From Ruminococcus flavefaciens ND2009 (GTDB taxonomy: Bacteria > Bacillota > Clostridia > Oscillospirales > Ruminococcaceae), in assembly GCF_000621785.1 (NCBI RefSeq), contig NZ_KK211347.1, forward strand, positions 62,001 to 126,000: a stretch of DNA of 64,000 nucleotides, in the 5' to 3' direction. Shown in pieces: positions 32,137 through 40,926 of the stretch. The stretch's first letter is position 1. Each line of letters begins with the position of its first letter. A program made the translations under genes and the position numbers. The notes beneath the pieces are model-generated. The model was not told the DNA's origin. It ran no database searches and worked only from the letters and a program-made list of their open reading frames with translations.

Positions 32137-32161
32137 GCGGTCCATATCGGACCGCCTTTTT
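32137..32161 (+). terminator. Intrinsic terminator of the lipoprotein gene
   Basis: Stem GCGGTCC/GGACCGC (32137-32143 with 32149-32155) followed by CTTTTT. Confidence 0.9.
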
Positions 32162-32189
32162 ATGCTCTTTGGTAAAAGAAATGCCGGGG

Positions 32190-32246
32190 GCGTAACAGGG
32201 GGCGGCGAAACGCCGCCCCCTACTGATCACTAATAACTCATTATGA
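32190..32246. repeat. GC-hairpin repeat fragment
   Basis: AGGGGGCGGCG and CGCCGCCCCCT form an 11-bp stem with an AAA loop region, followed by CACTAATAACTCATTATGAATT, which echoes the arm sequences of the larger elements at 18759 and 38281. It may be a truncated copy. Confidence 0.5.
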
Positions 32247-32279
32247 ATTAAAAAGGGCACTCATAAAGAGTGCCCTTTG
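32247..32279 (-). terminator. Intrinsic terminator of gap
   Basis: An 11-bp perfect stem AAAGGGCACTC/GAGTGCCCTTT (32252-32262 with 32268-32278). The A/T-rich left flank supplies U residues for the leftward transcript. Confidence 0.88.
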
Positions 32280-32300
32280 ATATTGCATTAGTTTCAGCTA

Positions 32301-33338
32301 TTAGCCGAGCTCTGCAAAGTACTTGATTGTTCTTACCATCTGTGATGTGTAAGAATTCTCGTTGTCGTACCATGAAACAACCTGTACCTCGTAGAGGCCG
32401 TCGCCGATCTCAGCTACCATTGTCTGTGTAGCATCGAAGAGTGAACCGAATCTCATGCCGATAACGTCAGAAGAAACGATCTGATCCTCGTTGTAACCGA
32501 ATGACTCGGAAGCAGCAGCCTTCATAGCAGCGTTGATGCCTTCCTTAGTTACGTTGCTGCCCTTAACAACAGCTGTGAGGATTGTTGTAGAACCTGTAGG
32601 AACAGGAACTCTCTGAGCAGAACCGATGAGCTTGCCGTTGAGCTCAGGGATAACAAGGCCGATAGCCTTTGCAGCACCTGTGCTGTTAGGAACGATGTTA
32701 GCAGCACCTGCTCTTGCTCTTCTGAAGTCGCCCTTTCTGTGAGGACCGTCAAGGATCATCTGATCACCTGTGTAAGCGTGGATAGTGCTCATGATACCGC
32801 TCTGGATAGGAGCATAATCGTTAAGAGCCTTAGCCATAGGAGCGAGGCAGTTTGTTGTGCATGAAGCAGCAGAGATGATCTTGTCATCCTTTGTGAGAGT
32901 CTTCTCGTTTACGCTGTAAACGATTGTAGGAAGATCGTTGCCTGCGGGAGCAGAGATAACAACCTTCTTAGCACCTGCATCGATATGAGCCTGTGACTTT
33001 TCCTTTGAGCAGTAGAAACCTGTGCACTCGAGAACTACGTCAACGCCGATCTCGCCCCAAGGAAGCTCTGCAGCGTTAGCCTTTGCATAGATTGTAAGTG
33101 TCTTGCCGTCAACAGTGATTGTACCAGCCTCATCATCAGCTGAAACTGTGTGAAGGTTCTCACCGATCTTTCCGCAGTAGCCGCCCTGAGCTGTATCATA
33201 CTTGAGGAGCTGAGCGAGCATTGAAGGCTTTGTAAGGTCGTTGATAGCAACTACCTCATAACCCTCAGCATCAAACATCTGTCTGAATGCAAGACGACCG
33301 ATACGGCCGAAACCATTAATAGCAACTTTAACTGACAT
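32301..33338 (-). CDS. gap: Glyceraldehyde-3-phosphate dehydrogenase, type I
   Basis: 345 residues. It oxidises glyceraldehyde-3-phosphate to 1,3-bisphosphoglycerate in glycolysis with NAD+. N-terminal Rossmann motif [13 protein letters not shown]; catalytic cysteine in [13 protein letters not shown]; substrate-binding [12 protein letters not shown]-terminal [13 protein letters not shown]. Codon choice is strongly biased, as expected for an abundant protein. A promoter (33370-33398), SD GGAGG and a strong terminator frame it as a single-gene unit. Confidence 0.98.
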   Translation of the reverse strand: MSVKVAINGFGRIGRLAFRQMFDAEGYEVVAINDLTKPSMLAQLLKYDTAQGGYCGKIGENLHTVSADDEAGTITVDGKTLTIYAKANAAELPWGEIGVDVVLECTGFYCSKEKSQAHIDAGAKKVVISAPAGNDLPTIVYSVNEKTLTKDDKIISAASCTTNCLAPMAKALNDYAPIQSGIMSTIHAYTGDQMILDGPHRKGDFRRARAGAANIVPNSTGAAKAIGLVIPELNGKLIGSAQRVPVPTGSTTILTAVVKGSNVTKEGINAAMKAAASESFGYNEDQIVSSDVIGMRFGSLFDATQTMVAEIGDGLYEVQVVSWYDNENSYTSQMVRTIKYFAELG

Positions 33339-33369
33339 TGGATATACCTCCTAAAATTTTTATATTTTT

Positions 33370-33398
33370 ATTATACTCCAACTCGGAAATTTTTTCAA
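33370..33398 (-). promoter_or_regulatory. Promoter of gap
   Basis: On the minus strand TTGAAA (33398-33393), a 17-base spacer and TATAAT (33375-33370), about 30 bases before the start codon. Confidence 0.8.
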
Positions 33399-33515
33399 GT
33401 GGTTCGATAAAAAAATAACAGAAATTTCTTGAAAAGTGCATATTGTACAAATGACGGTGTGGGGATAAAAATGATTTTGTTGCTATTTTCTTTTTTAATA
33501 CCCGCCCTCAGGCTA

Positions 33516-33544
33516 TTTCATTTCCTGTTTTTTTGTAGTATAAT
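33516..33544 (+). promoter_or_regulatory. Weak promoter of the kinase-like gene
   Basis: TTTCAT (33516-33521), a 17-base spacer and TATAAT (33539-33544), about 40 bases before the ATG at 33585. The -35 box is poor. Confidence 0.5.
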
Positions 33545-33584
33545 ATATCTGTATGATTTTTTTGCAAAGCGGAAAGGAGCCGTT

Positions 33585-34343
33585 ATGGACAAGAACGATG
33601 AGCTGAAAGGCTTTTTTGAGAGCCCCTTTGCCGGGGACTATATAAATTGTAACGATTATCTTGTGAGAAAGTCGGTCTCGGGCATATACGCTTCCTGCGA
33701 GCTCCTTAGCGAGCTTGCCGAAAAGCGCGGCGGAAAGAATGAGCGGGAGCTCATCGGCGGTATCATGACTGCCTGCTGCGAGCTCATGCGCAATGCCGAG
33801 CTGAGCCGTGCGCTGACTGCTCCCGTGCACGAGGAGCAGGAGCTCACTACCCTCAGGACAGATACCTTCCTCCGCAGCTTTGCCGAGAGCTGTCAGGCTG
33901 CGTCGGGGGGCAGATGCACCGTGAGAACGGGAGAGCTTTGCATCTCATATGTCCGCACAGACCGCGACACTCTCAGGTTCCTGCTGCTCAGCTTTGTGAG
34001 AAGGCATATCCTGGGCTCTGAGTCGGAAAACAGGGAGTTCACTGTGGAATGTGGAGAAAACGCCAAAAATATTGAGATAAAAATTTCCGCCTCAGGGACA
34101 TTTGTGGACTTTGATGACTTTGGTCAGCCTGATATTTTCAGCGGTTACCCCCGTCAGGTCTGCGATGGTCTCGCCGAGAGAGCAGGCGCCCGGGCAGTCC
34201 TCGGCGACAACTGCCTTACTGTGGAAATACCGCTTCCTGACGGCAACAGCGGCATTCCCGTTGAGGCTCCTTCGCCTGTTCGGGAGAACGGTTTTTTTGA
34301 TCCCTTCAACGTCATGCTGAGGGATCTTTCGGAGGGAAAATGA
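33585..34343 (+). CDS. Histidine-kinase-like protein, degenerate, unknown role
   Basis: 252 residues from the ATG with AAAGGAG five bases upstream. A helical region (about 1-85) precedes an alpha/beta domain whose order resembles a histidine-kinase ATPase: RDTLRFLLLSFVRRHI where the N-box would be, a strand pair, then FDDFGQPDIFSGY and a final helix and strand (LAERAGARAVLGDNCLTVEIPLP). The asparagine of the N-box and the DxGxG of the G1 box are not present, so ATP binding is doubtful. The tail (about 220-252) is Pro/Gly-rich. No response regulator is nearby. The assignment is a fold-level guess. Confidence 0.5.
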   Translation: MDKNDELKGFFESPFAGDYINCNDYLVRKSVSGIYASCELLSELAEKRGGKNERELIGGIMTACCELMRNAELSRALTAPVHEEQELTTLRTDTFLRSFAESCQAASGGRCTVRTGELCISYVRTDRDTLRFLLLSFVRRHILGSESENREFTVECGENAKNIEIKISASGTFVDFDDFGQPDIFSGYPRQVCDGLAERAGARAVLGDNCLTVEIPLPDGNSGIPVEAPSPVRENGFFDPFNVMLRDLSEGK

Positions 34344-34402
34344 TAAAAATGTGACAGAAAGATAAAACTTAGCAATTTAGACAGAATAATCTGAAAATTT
34401 TG

Positions 34403-34431
34403 TTGACATTATTCAAAAAAAGTTGTATAAT
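34403..34431 (+). promoter_or_regulatory. Perfect consensus promoter of the CYTH-phoH-ybeY-era operon
   Basis: TTGACA (34403-34408), a 17-base spacer and TATAAT (34426-34431), about 60 bases above the CYTH start. The genes downstream overlap one another through era. Confidence 0.9.
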
Positions 34432-34493
34432 GGTAATGTTGAAAGATTTCATTGTGATTTCGGAAAAGACATAAGGTCTTTTGGAGAGTGTTT

Positions 34494-35009
34494 ATGAGCA
34501 AAAATTATGAGATCGAACGCAAATTCCTGGTGGAATTTCCCGATGTTTCCGCCCTTGACGTGAAGCGCAGGATCGGTATCGTCCAGACCTATCTCAACAG
34601 CGCGGACGGCAAGCAGCGCAGAGTAAGGTCCGTGGACGAGAACGGCAGGGTGAAGTACACCTATACGGAAAAGGTCTTTCTCACACCCGTCACCCGCGAG
34701 GAGAACGAGTATGAGATAAGCGGCGAAAGGTACCGCGAGCTGGTCAGCACTGACCGCAGAGAGGGACCGCCTGTTGAAAAGGTGCGCTATTGCTTCGATT
34801 ACCACGACCAGCTATTTGAACTGGATACCTATCCTTTCTCGGACAAGCTGGCTATTATGGAGCTGGAACTGGGCTCCCCCGAGCAGAAGATAGATTTCCC
34901 CGATAACGTCAGGGTGCTCAGGGAGGTCTCCGCAGACCACAGGTACTCCAACTCGGCTCTTGCAGCAGCAGGCGCTTTCCCCGAACAGCAGATTGGAGAA
35001 TATATTTAA
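34494..35009 (+). CDS. CYTH domain protein (triphosphate tunnel metalloenzyme family)
   Basis: 171 residues. The N-terminal EIERK (E6, E8, K10) is the ExExK signature of the CYTH superfamily, which binds organic or inorganic triphosphates and Mg2+ in a beta-barrel. Further basic and acidic strands (QRRVRSVD, KYTYTEKV, MELELG) line the tunnel. The activity could be triphosphatase, thiamine-triphosphatase or adenylate cyclase-like; the sequence does not decide. ATG at 34494 has GGAG seven bases upstream; a GTG six bases earlier is in the SD. The stop overlaps the phoH start by one base. Confidence 0.88.
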   Translation: MSKNYEIERKFLVEFPDVSALDVKRRIGIVQTYLNSADGKQRRVRSVDENGRVKYTYTEKVFLTPVTREENEYEISGERYRELVSTDRREGPPVEKVRYCFDYHDQLFELDTYPFSDKLAIMELELGSPEQKIDFPDNVRVLREVSADHRYSNSALAAAGAFPEQQIGEYI

Positions 35010-35977
35010 TGTCAGAAAAATTCCTGCCTGCCGACAGCCCCGAGCAGCTCTCTGCTCTTTTCGGTCAGCTGGACGGCAATATAAGCAGAATACAGAAGGA
35101 CTTCAACGTCACAGTCGTCAGCCGTGACGGCGGCGTTAAGATAATAGGCGAAGGCGATACAGAGGGCGCCGAAAAAGCCCTCCGCGCTATCATGAACATG
35201 GCAAAGAACGGAAGCTCCGTCAACGAACAGACCGTGAGGTATGTCACCTCCATGGTGGCTGAGGGAGTTGAGGAGCAGCTTCAGGAGCTGGGCGGCGACG
35301 GCATATGCGTCACTGCAAGCGGAAAGATACTCCGTCCCCGTACCGTGGGTCAGAAGCGCTATACCGACGCTATAAAGAATAATACCATCGTCCTCGGCAT
35401 CGGCCCTGCGGGTACGGGTAAGACCTACCTCGCTGTTGCCATGGCTGTCAAGGCTTTCCGCGAACATAAGATAAAGAAGATAATCCTGACCCGTCCTGCC
35501 GTCGAAGCGGGCGAGAAGCTGGGCTTCCTGCCCGGTGACCTCCAGGATAAGGTGGACCCCTACCTGCGTCCGCTCTATGACGCTTTGTTCGACATGTTCG
35601 GTGCAGAGAGCTTCGCACGGTACATGGAAAAGGGCATTATCGAGGTTGCTCCGCTGGCTTATATGCGCGGACGCACCCTCGACGAGGCGTTCATTATCCT
35701 CGACGAGGCTCAGAATACTACTTCCGAGCAGATAAAAATGTTCCTGACACGTCTCGGAAATGAGAGCAGAATGGTCATCACGGGAGATATTACCCAGATA
35801 GACCTCCCCGACAGCAGAAAGTCGGGTCTGGTAGAGGCGATAAAGGTGCTCAGGGGTATCGACGACATCGAGATACACAGGTTCACCGAGAAAGACGTGG
35901 TAAGACACAGGCTCGTTCAGGATATAATCAAGGCTTATGAAAAATATAATGAAGGGAGAAAGAATAATCATGGCTAA
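35009..35977 (+). CDS. phoH: PhoH family ATPase (PhoH/YbeZ)
   Basis: 322 residues. An N-terminal KH-like region (about 1-100) precedes the ATPase: Walker A GPAGTGKT, the segment LTRPAVEAGEKLGFLPGDLQ, Walker B FIILDEAQNT, and late VITGDITQIDLP. PhoH proteins are found with the RNase YbeY, as here, and probably act in RNA metabolism as an ATP-dependent helicase-like partner. The start overlaps the CYTH stop (TAATG) and the end overlaps ybeY by eight bases, so all are translationally coupled. Confidence 0.96.
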   Translation: MSEKFLPADSPEQLSALFGQLDGNISRIQKDFNVTVVSRDGGVKIIGEGDTEGAEKALRAIMNMAKNGSSVNEQTVRYVTSMVAEGVEEQLQELGGDGICVTASGKILRPRTVGQKRYTDAIKNNTIVLGIGPAGTGKTYLAVAMAVKAFREHKIKKIILTRPAVEAGEKLGFLPGDLQDKVDPYLRPLYDALFDMFGAESFARYMEKGIIEVAPLAYMRGRTLDEAFIILDEAQNTTSEQIKMFLTRLGNESRMVITGDITQIDLPDSRKSGLVEAIKVLRGIDDIEIHRFTEKDVVRHRLVQDIIKAYEKYNEGRKNNHG

Positions 35978-36482
35978 GTTAAAGGTTTACGTCAAGAATA
36001 ATCAGACAGAGGTGAAGGTGCCCGTGGGCATTAGACTGCTCATCAGAAGATGCTGTCAGGCTGTTCTCACCACTGAGAATTTCGGCAAGGACGCCGAGGT
36101 TAGCGTTTCATTCGTAAGCAATAACGAGATAAAGAACCTTAATAAGATATACAGAAATAAGGACGCTGTTACCGATGTGCTTTCATTCCCGCTTACAAGC
36201 GAGGACGGCACCGTTGAGATAAATCCCGAGACAGGAGCTGTTCAGCTGGGAGATGTTGTCATCTCTCTCGAAACAGCTGTAAAGCAGGCTCAGAACTTCG
36301 GCCACTCACTGGAGAGAGAGGTGGGCTTCCTCACCGTTCATTCAATGCTCCATCTCCTGGGCTATGACCACGAGACATCACAGCTCGACCAGCGCATAAT
36401 GCGCGAGAAGGAGGAGTCTGTCCTGGAGAAGCTGGGCATCTCAAGAGACGCTACATTTATCGTTAACGGAGAAAACAACTGA
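35970..36482 (+). CDS. ybeY: Endoribonuclease YbeY (16S rRNA maturation)
   Basis: 170 residues. Zinc site H-x3-H-x5-H in HSMLHLLGYDHE near the C terminus, preceded by NKIYRNKDAVTDVLSFPL, both hallmarks of YbeY. It processes 16S rRNA and supports ribosome quality control. The ATG at 35970 lies within the last codons of phoH; GGGAG stands 11 bases upstream. An earlier in-frame ATG would add 11 residues not seen in the family. Its TGA shares bases with the era start (TGATG). Confidence 0.96.
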   Translation: MAKLKVYVKNNQTEVKVPVGIRLLIRRCCQAVLTTENFGKDAEVSVSFVSNNEIKNLNKIYRNKDAVTDVLSFPLTSEDGTVEINPETGAVQLGDVVISLETAVKQAQNFGHSLEREVGFLTVHSMLHLLGYDHETSQLDQRIMREKEESVLEKLGISRDATFIVNGENN

Positions 36483-37375
36483 TGTCAAGAACTGCTTTCG
36501 TCACTATCGCAGGACGCACCAATGCGGGAAAATCCTCACTCCTCAACGCCATCGTGGGAGAGAAGATAGCCTCCGTCAGCAATAAGCCCCAGACTACACG
36601 TACCCGTATCACGGGTATCCGCAATATAGACGATGTTCAGCTGGTATTCTTCGATACACCGGGTCTTCACAAGCCTGTGAACAAGCTCAGCGAGCATATG
36701 CTCAACACCGTTAAGGAGTCCGTCAGCGACATCGACGCGGTGGTATTCGTTATGGACTGTACCAAGAAGATAAACCAGCAGGAGCTGGATCTCCTGAAGT
36801 CCATGAATACCTCAAAAATGCCCGTTATACTTGTGCTCAACAAGATAGACCTGCTGAAAAACAAGGACGAGCTGGCTCCCGTTATCGCCGACCTGACATC
36901 AAAGATAAAGTTTCAGGCGGTAGTCCCCGTAAGCGTTACGGAGAACAGCGGAGTCGACATAGTTATAGATGAAATAATCGCCTTGTCGGAGGAGTCCGTT
37001 CACTTCTTCCCCGACGATATGATAACCGACCAGCCCGAGAAGGTGCTGGCGGCTGAGATGATACGCGAAAAGCTCCTCATGCTCCTCAGCGAGGAGGTGC
37101 CCCACGGTATCGCCGTAGGCGTTGAGCAGATGAGCGAGAGAGAGGACAAGGACATACTTGACATTTCCGCTGTCATCTACTGCGAAAAGGAGTCTCACAA
37201 GGGTATCATCATCGGCAAGGGCGGAGCTATGCTCAAGAAGGCTTCCACCGCCGCAAGGATAGAGTTGGAGGACTTCTTCCAGATAAAGGTGAACCTCAAG
37301 TGCTGGGTAAAGGTCAAGGAGGACTGGAGAAACAGGGAAAACCTCATCAGGAGCTTCGGACTCTCCGAGAAATAA
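36482..37375 (+). CDS. era: GTPase Era (30S assembly)
   Basis: 297 residues, the usual length. G1 GRTNAGKSS, G2 around TTRTR, G3 DTPGLHKP, G4 NKIDLL, then a type II KH domain with GIIIGKGGAMLKK that binds the 3' end of 16S rRNA. It is essential for small-subunit maturation. It is coupled to ybeY by TGATG overlap and followed by yqzL and recO, the conserved Firmicute order. Confidence 0.98.
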   Translation: MSRTAFVTIAGRTNAGKSSLLNAIVGEKIASVSNKPQTTRTRITGIRNIDDVQLVFFDTPGLHKPVNKLSEHMLNTVKESVSDIDAVVFVMDCTKKINQQELDLLKSMNTSKMPVILVLNKIDLLKNKDELAPVIADLTSKIKFQAVVPVSVTENSGVDIVIDEIIALSEESVHFFPDDMITDQPEKVLAAEMIREKLLMLLSEEVPHGIAVGVEQMSEREDKDILDISAVIYCEKESHKGIIIGKGGAMLKKASTAARIELEDFFQIKVNLKCWVKVKEDWRNRENLIRSFGLSEK

Positions 37376-37453
37376 TTACCGCATATATCACAGGTCTTTC
37401 CGCAGATAATAGCTGTGGGGGAAACTCCACAACATCAGTTTCACGGAGGCTTT

Positions 37454-37555
37454 ATGGAAGAGGATATTCTCTGGGATATATTCACCGAAACAGGAAGCGT
37501 AGAGGATTATCTGCGCTACTCGGACTGCAAGGATGATAACCATGACAACTGTTGA
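37454..37555 (+). CDS. yqzL: YqzL family small protein
   Basis: 33 residues starting at an ATG with GGAGG four bases upstream. The sequence pattern LWDIFTETGSVEDYLRY matches the short conserved core of YqzL (Leu-Trp-x-x-Phe-x-x-Thr-Gly-x-x-Glu-x-Tyr-Leu). In Bacillus yqzL also lies between era and recO. The last 14 bases overlap the start of recO, so it may couple recO translation. Its function is unknown. Length alone would not support the call, but motif, SD and synteny agree. Confidence 0.85.
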   Translation: MEEDILWDIFTETGSVEDYLRYSDCKDDNHDNC

Positions 37556-38285
37556 AGGCATAGTCCTTAAAGAGCGTTCTGTGGGAGAACAGGACAAATT
37601 CATCGATATACTCACAGGAGAGAACGGGGTTCTCGAGGTTTCCGTAAAAGGCGCAAAGAAAATAAACGGAAAATCGGGAAGCTCCGCTCAGCTTCTGGCT
37701 TATTCTCGGTTCTGCATAGACAAGAGAGGAAAGTATCTTTACCTCAATAGTGCAGAGCCGATACATATTTTTTACGGACTGAGAGAGTCCCTCAGCAAAA
37801 TATCCCTCGCCTCGTATTTCGCCGAGGTCATGCGCTTCTGCATAAAGCCCGAGGCGCAGAATAAGGATATTATGCGGCTCATGCTGAACTGCCTTTACTA
37901 CCTGGAAAAAGGTGAGAGGAGCGAGAGCTTCCTGAAGGCGGTGTTCGAGCTGAGACTTATGTCCGAGATAGGCTATATGCCCGATATTGTCGCCTGCAGG
38001 AGCTGCGGAGTTTTTGAGCCTCAGGAGCTTTTCTTCTGTATCTCCGACGGCGGCTTCTACTGTGCGGACTGCTTCGACGGCAGCAGCACAGATGACTATA
38101 TGAAAATAAAACTGCCTGTGCTCAGCGCTGTCCGCCATATCGTGCTGGCAGACTTCGGCAGGCTTTTCAATTTCCGCGTATCCGACGGCACTCAGCAGCG
38201 GCTCTCTGCCCTTGCGGAGTCCTATCTCCTCACTCACATGGAGAGGAACTTCGGTACGCTGGACTTCTATAAATCTATCATATAA
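37542..38285 (+). CDS. recO: DNA repair protein RecO
   Basis: 247 residues. It mediates RecA loading on single-stranded DNA with RecF and RecR. The N-terminal OB fold begins TTVEGIVLKERSVGEQDKF. A zinc site C-x2-C ... C-x2-C (CRSCG and CADCF) lies in the C-terminal half. ATG at 37542 has AAGGA eight bases upstream; the in-frame ATG nine bases earlier overlaps that SD. The stop codon TAA at 38283 lies inside the terminal repeat of the downstream element, so insertion of the element may have supplied the gene's end. Confidence 0.95.
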   Translation: MTTVEGIVLKERSVGEQDKFIDILTGENGVLEVSVKGAKKINGKSGSSAQLLAYSRFCIDKRGKYLYLNSAEPIHIFYGLRESLSKISLASYFAEVMRFCIKPEAQNKDIMRLMLNCLYYLEKGERSESFLKAVFELRLMSEIGYMPDIVACRSCGVFEPQELFFCISDGGFYCADCFDGSSTDDYMKIKLPVLSAVRHIVLADFGRLFNFRVSDGTQQRLSALAESYLLTHMERNFGTLDFYKSII

Positions 38286-38465
38286 ATCATAATTTTGCGG
38301 AGCAAAATTATGATTTGAGTGAATAGTGATTAGTGAATAGTGAATAGTTGTGGTGTCGCCTTCGGCGACGTTATTTAAATAATGTGAGCGCAGCGAACAC
38401 ATTAACTAATCACTAACCACTATGCACTAATCACTATTAGCGCTTGCGCTAAATTTTGATTTATA
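38281..38465 (+). repeat. 185-bp element with inverted ends and self-complementary arms, copy 2
   Basis: Ends TATAAATCATAATTT and AAATTTTGATTTATA are near-perfect inverted repeats. Order inside: GCGGAGC hairpin, left arm of GTGAATA/GTGATTA units, GTCGCC/GGCGAC hairpin, ATTTAAAT core with GTGAGCG...CGAACAC, right arm of CACTAAT/CACTAT units complementary to the left arm, and a GCGCTTGCGC hairpin. Ends and core match copy 1 at 8828-9011; arms do not. It begins at the recO stop and ends 16 bases before mutS2. Confidence 0.72.
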
Positions 38466-38481
38466 ACAGTAAAGGATAACT

Positions 38482-40872
38482 ATGGATAAATATCTGAAAA
38501 CACTTGAACTGGATAAGATCCTCGATATGCTGGCGGAGCTTACCTCCAATGAGGAGACAAGACGCATGGCTCTGGAGATCCGTCCCGACAACGACCTTGA
38601 AAGAGTGCGCTATGAGTGTCTCAAGACCTCCCAGGCATTTTCCCTTTCGGTACAGTTCGGAACTCCGCCTTTCAGCAATTTCAAGGACATCAGCACCGTT
38701 GCCGCAAGAGCTGCTTCGGGGGCTGTAATATCTCTCCGCGACCTCATGGACATCGCCGCTATGCTGCGCCAGATAAAGGCGCTGGCGGACTGGTACTCCC
38801 ACTGCGAGAACGTGGAGACGGAACTGAGCTACCTTTTCTCAAGGCTCCAGCCCAATGACTGGCTGCTGGAAAAACTGGAACGCTCCATCATCTCCGACAA
38901 TGAGATAGCAGACGCTGCAAGTCCCGAGCTTGCCGCTATACGCCGCAAGATAAACCGCGCAGGTATGCAGCTCCGCGAAACTCTGGACAAGATGATAAAA
39001 AACAAGACCACTCAGCAGTATTTGCAGGAGAGCAATGTCACTATCCGTGACGGACGCTTCGTTCTCCCCGTAAAATCCGAGTACCGCGGACAGGTCAGCG
39101 GTCTCGTTCACGATACCTCCGCCACGGGTCAGACTATCTTCATCGAGCCTATGGCTATTGTTGAGGCGAATAACGATATACGTATCCTGGAGGGCAAGGA
39201 GCAGGAGGAGATAGAACGCATTATCCGCCAGCTCTGCCGCGACTGTGGTGACTATGCGGAGATACTTACCGAGAACTACAAGGTCTGCACGGAGCTCAAT
39301 CTGTACTTTGCCAAGTCAAATCTTGCCGCAAAGCTGAACTGCTCCCTTCCCGAAATAACCGACGACGGAAAAATGCACCTGAAAAAAGCCCGTCACCCCC
39401 TTATCAGTAAGAGCAAGGCGGTGCCCGTGGACATAAGTCTCGGTGAGGACTATCAGGCGCTCATTATAACGGGACCCAATACGGGCGGTAAGACCGTTTC
39501 ACTGAAAACTGCGGGACTCCTTGCAGCCATGACCATGTGTGGTCTGCTCATACCCTGTGCCGACGGCAGCAGCATTTCCGTTTACGACCATATCCTCGCC
39601 GATATAGGCGACAGCCAGAGTATTGAGCAGAACCTGTCCACATTCTCCTCTCACACCAACAAGGTAATAGAGATACTGGGCACAGCCGATGAGAAATCAC
39701 TGGTGCTTCTGGACGAGCTGGGCTCGGGTACAGACCCCGTAGAGGGCGCTGCACTGGCTATATCTATAATCCGACGCCTTATGGAAAACGGCGCAAAGAT
39801 AATGGTGACCACTCACTATCAGGAGCTGAAGGTCTTTGCCATCGACAGCAGCGGTGTTGAGAACGCTTCCTGCGAGTTCGACATCGAGACTCTCAGACCT
39901 ACATACAGGCTCATTGTGGGCTCACCCGGAAAGTCCAACGCTTTCGCTATCTCCGAGAGCCTCGGTATGCCCTCGGATATAATCAGCGACGCAAAGTCAA
40001 GAGTCAGCGAGGCAAATTCCCGTCTTGAGGAGGTCATCGGCAAGCTGGAAGCCAGCCGTATAGAGCTTGAAAGGCAGAAGGAGGAGATCTCCCGCCTGAG
40101 AGCCGAGACCGCTGCCCACGAGGAGGCTATCCGCAGGGAGCGGGAGGAGATAGAGGCTGCAAAGGCAGACGAGCTTGAAAAGGCAAGGCTCCGCGCTATG
40201 ACTATAATCGAGCAGACAAAGGCTGAGTCCAACGAGCTCATCGACGAGCTTGAAAAGCTCCGCAAGGAGAAGGACAAGAAGGATTTCAGCGCCAATGTTT
40301 CGGGAATGAAGTCAAAGACCAAGCAGAGCTTCAACAAGATGTATGACACTGCCAATCCCGTTGAGAAGCGTGACCCCAATGAGGGCTACGTCCTGCCGAG
40401 AAAGCTCAGACGCGGCGATACGGTCTATGTTGTGGACCTCCAGCGCAAGGGCATAATCTCGGGAGACCCCGACGGAAGCGACTTCGTTTTCGTCCAGATG
40501 GGCGTCATGAAGACCAAGATGAATATATCAAGGCTCCGTCTTGAGGAGCCCCAGAAGGTCACTGTGGGCAGCAAGCCCCTGAGACCAAACCGCAAAATGA
40601 ACAAGATAGGCGTAAAAGCCGAGCGGAGAGGCAAAATGGAGCTGGATATACGCGGCTGTGCCTGCGACGACGGCGTGTATCAGCTGGACGCCTTCATCGA
40701 CCAGGCTGTCATGTCAAATATATCCACCGTTACCATAATCCACGGCAAGGGCACGGGGCTGCTGAGACAGGCTGTGCACAAGCGGCTTAAATCCCACCCC
40801 TCCGTCAAGAGCTTCCGTCTGGGACTTTTCGGCGAGGGCGAGGACGGCGTTACGGTTGCAGAGCTGAAATAA
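38482..40872 (+). CDS. mutS2: Endonuclease MutS2
   Basis: 796 residues. MutS-like core with clamp and lever helices, Walker A GPNTGGKT near residue 336, Walker B LLDELGSGTDP, a long coiled coil (about 510-620) and a C-terminal Smr nuclease domain (about 720-796, LDIRGCACDDG ... IIHGKGTGLL). MutS2 lacks the mismatch-recognition domain. It acts on branched DNA and, in Bacillus, on collided ribosomes. AAAGGA precedes the ATG. The inserted element just upstream probably carries or separates its promoter. Confidence 0.96.
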   Translation: MDKYLKTLELDKILDMLAELTSNEETRRMALEIRPDNDLERVRYECLKTSQAFSLSVQFGTPPFSNFKDISTVAARAASGAVISLRDLMDIAAMLRQIKALADWYSHCENVETELSYLFSRLQPNDWLLEKLERSIISDNEIADAASPELAAIRRKINRAGMQLRETLDKMIKNKTTQQYLQESNVTIRDGRFVLPVKSEYRGQVSGLVHDTSATGQTIFIEPMAIVEANNDIRILEGKEQEEIERIIRQLCRDCGDYAEILTENYKVCTELNLYFAKSNLAAKLNCSLPEITDDGKMHLKKARHPLISKSKAVPVDISLGEDYQALIITGPNTGGKTVSLKTAGLLAAMTMCGLLIPCADGSSISVYDHILADIGDSQSIEQNLSTFSSHTNKVIEILGTADEKSLVLLDELGSGTDPVEGAALAISIIRRLMENGAKIMVTTHYQELKVFAIDSSGVENASCEFDIETLRPTYRLIVGSPGKSNAFAISESLGMPSDIISDAKSRVSEANSRLEEVIGKLEASRIELERQKEEISRLRAETAAHEEAIRREREEIEAAKADELEKARLRAMTIIEQTKAESNELIDELEKLRKEKDKKDFSANVSGMKSKTKQSFNKMYDTANPVEKRDPNEGYVLPRKLRRGDTVYVVDLQRKGIISGDPDGSDFVFVQMGVMKTKMNISRLRLEEPQKVTVGSKPLRPNRKMNKIGVKAERRGKMELDIRGCACDDGVYQLDAFIDQAVMSNISTVTIIHGKGTGLLRQAVHKRLKSHPSVKSFRLGLFGEGEDGVTVAELK

Positions 40873-40926
40873 GCCGATACTTTAAGTTAAAGACATAATA
40901 TAACAGCAGGAAGGGGGAACTGCACT

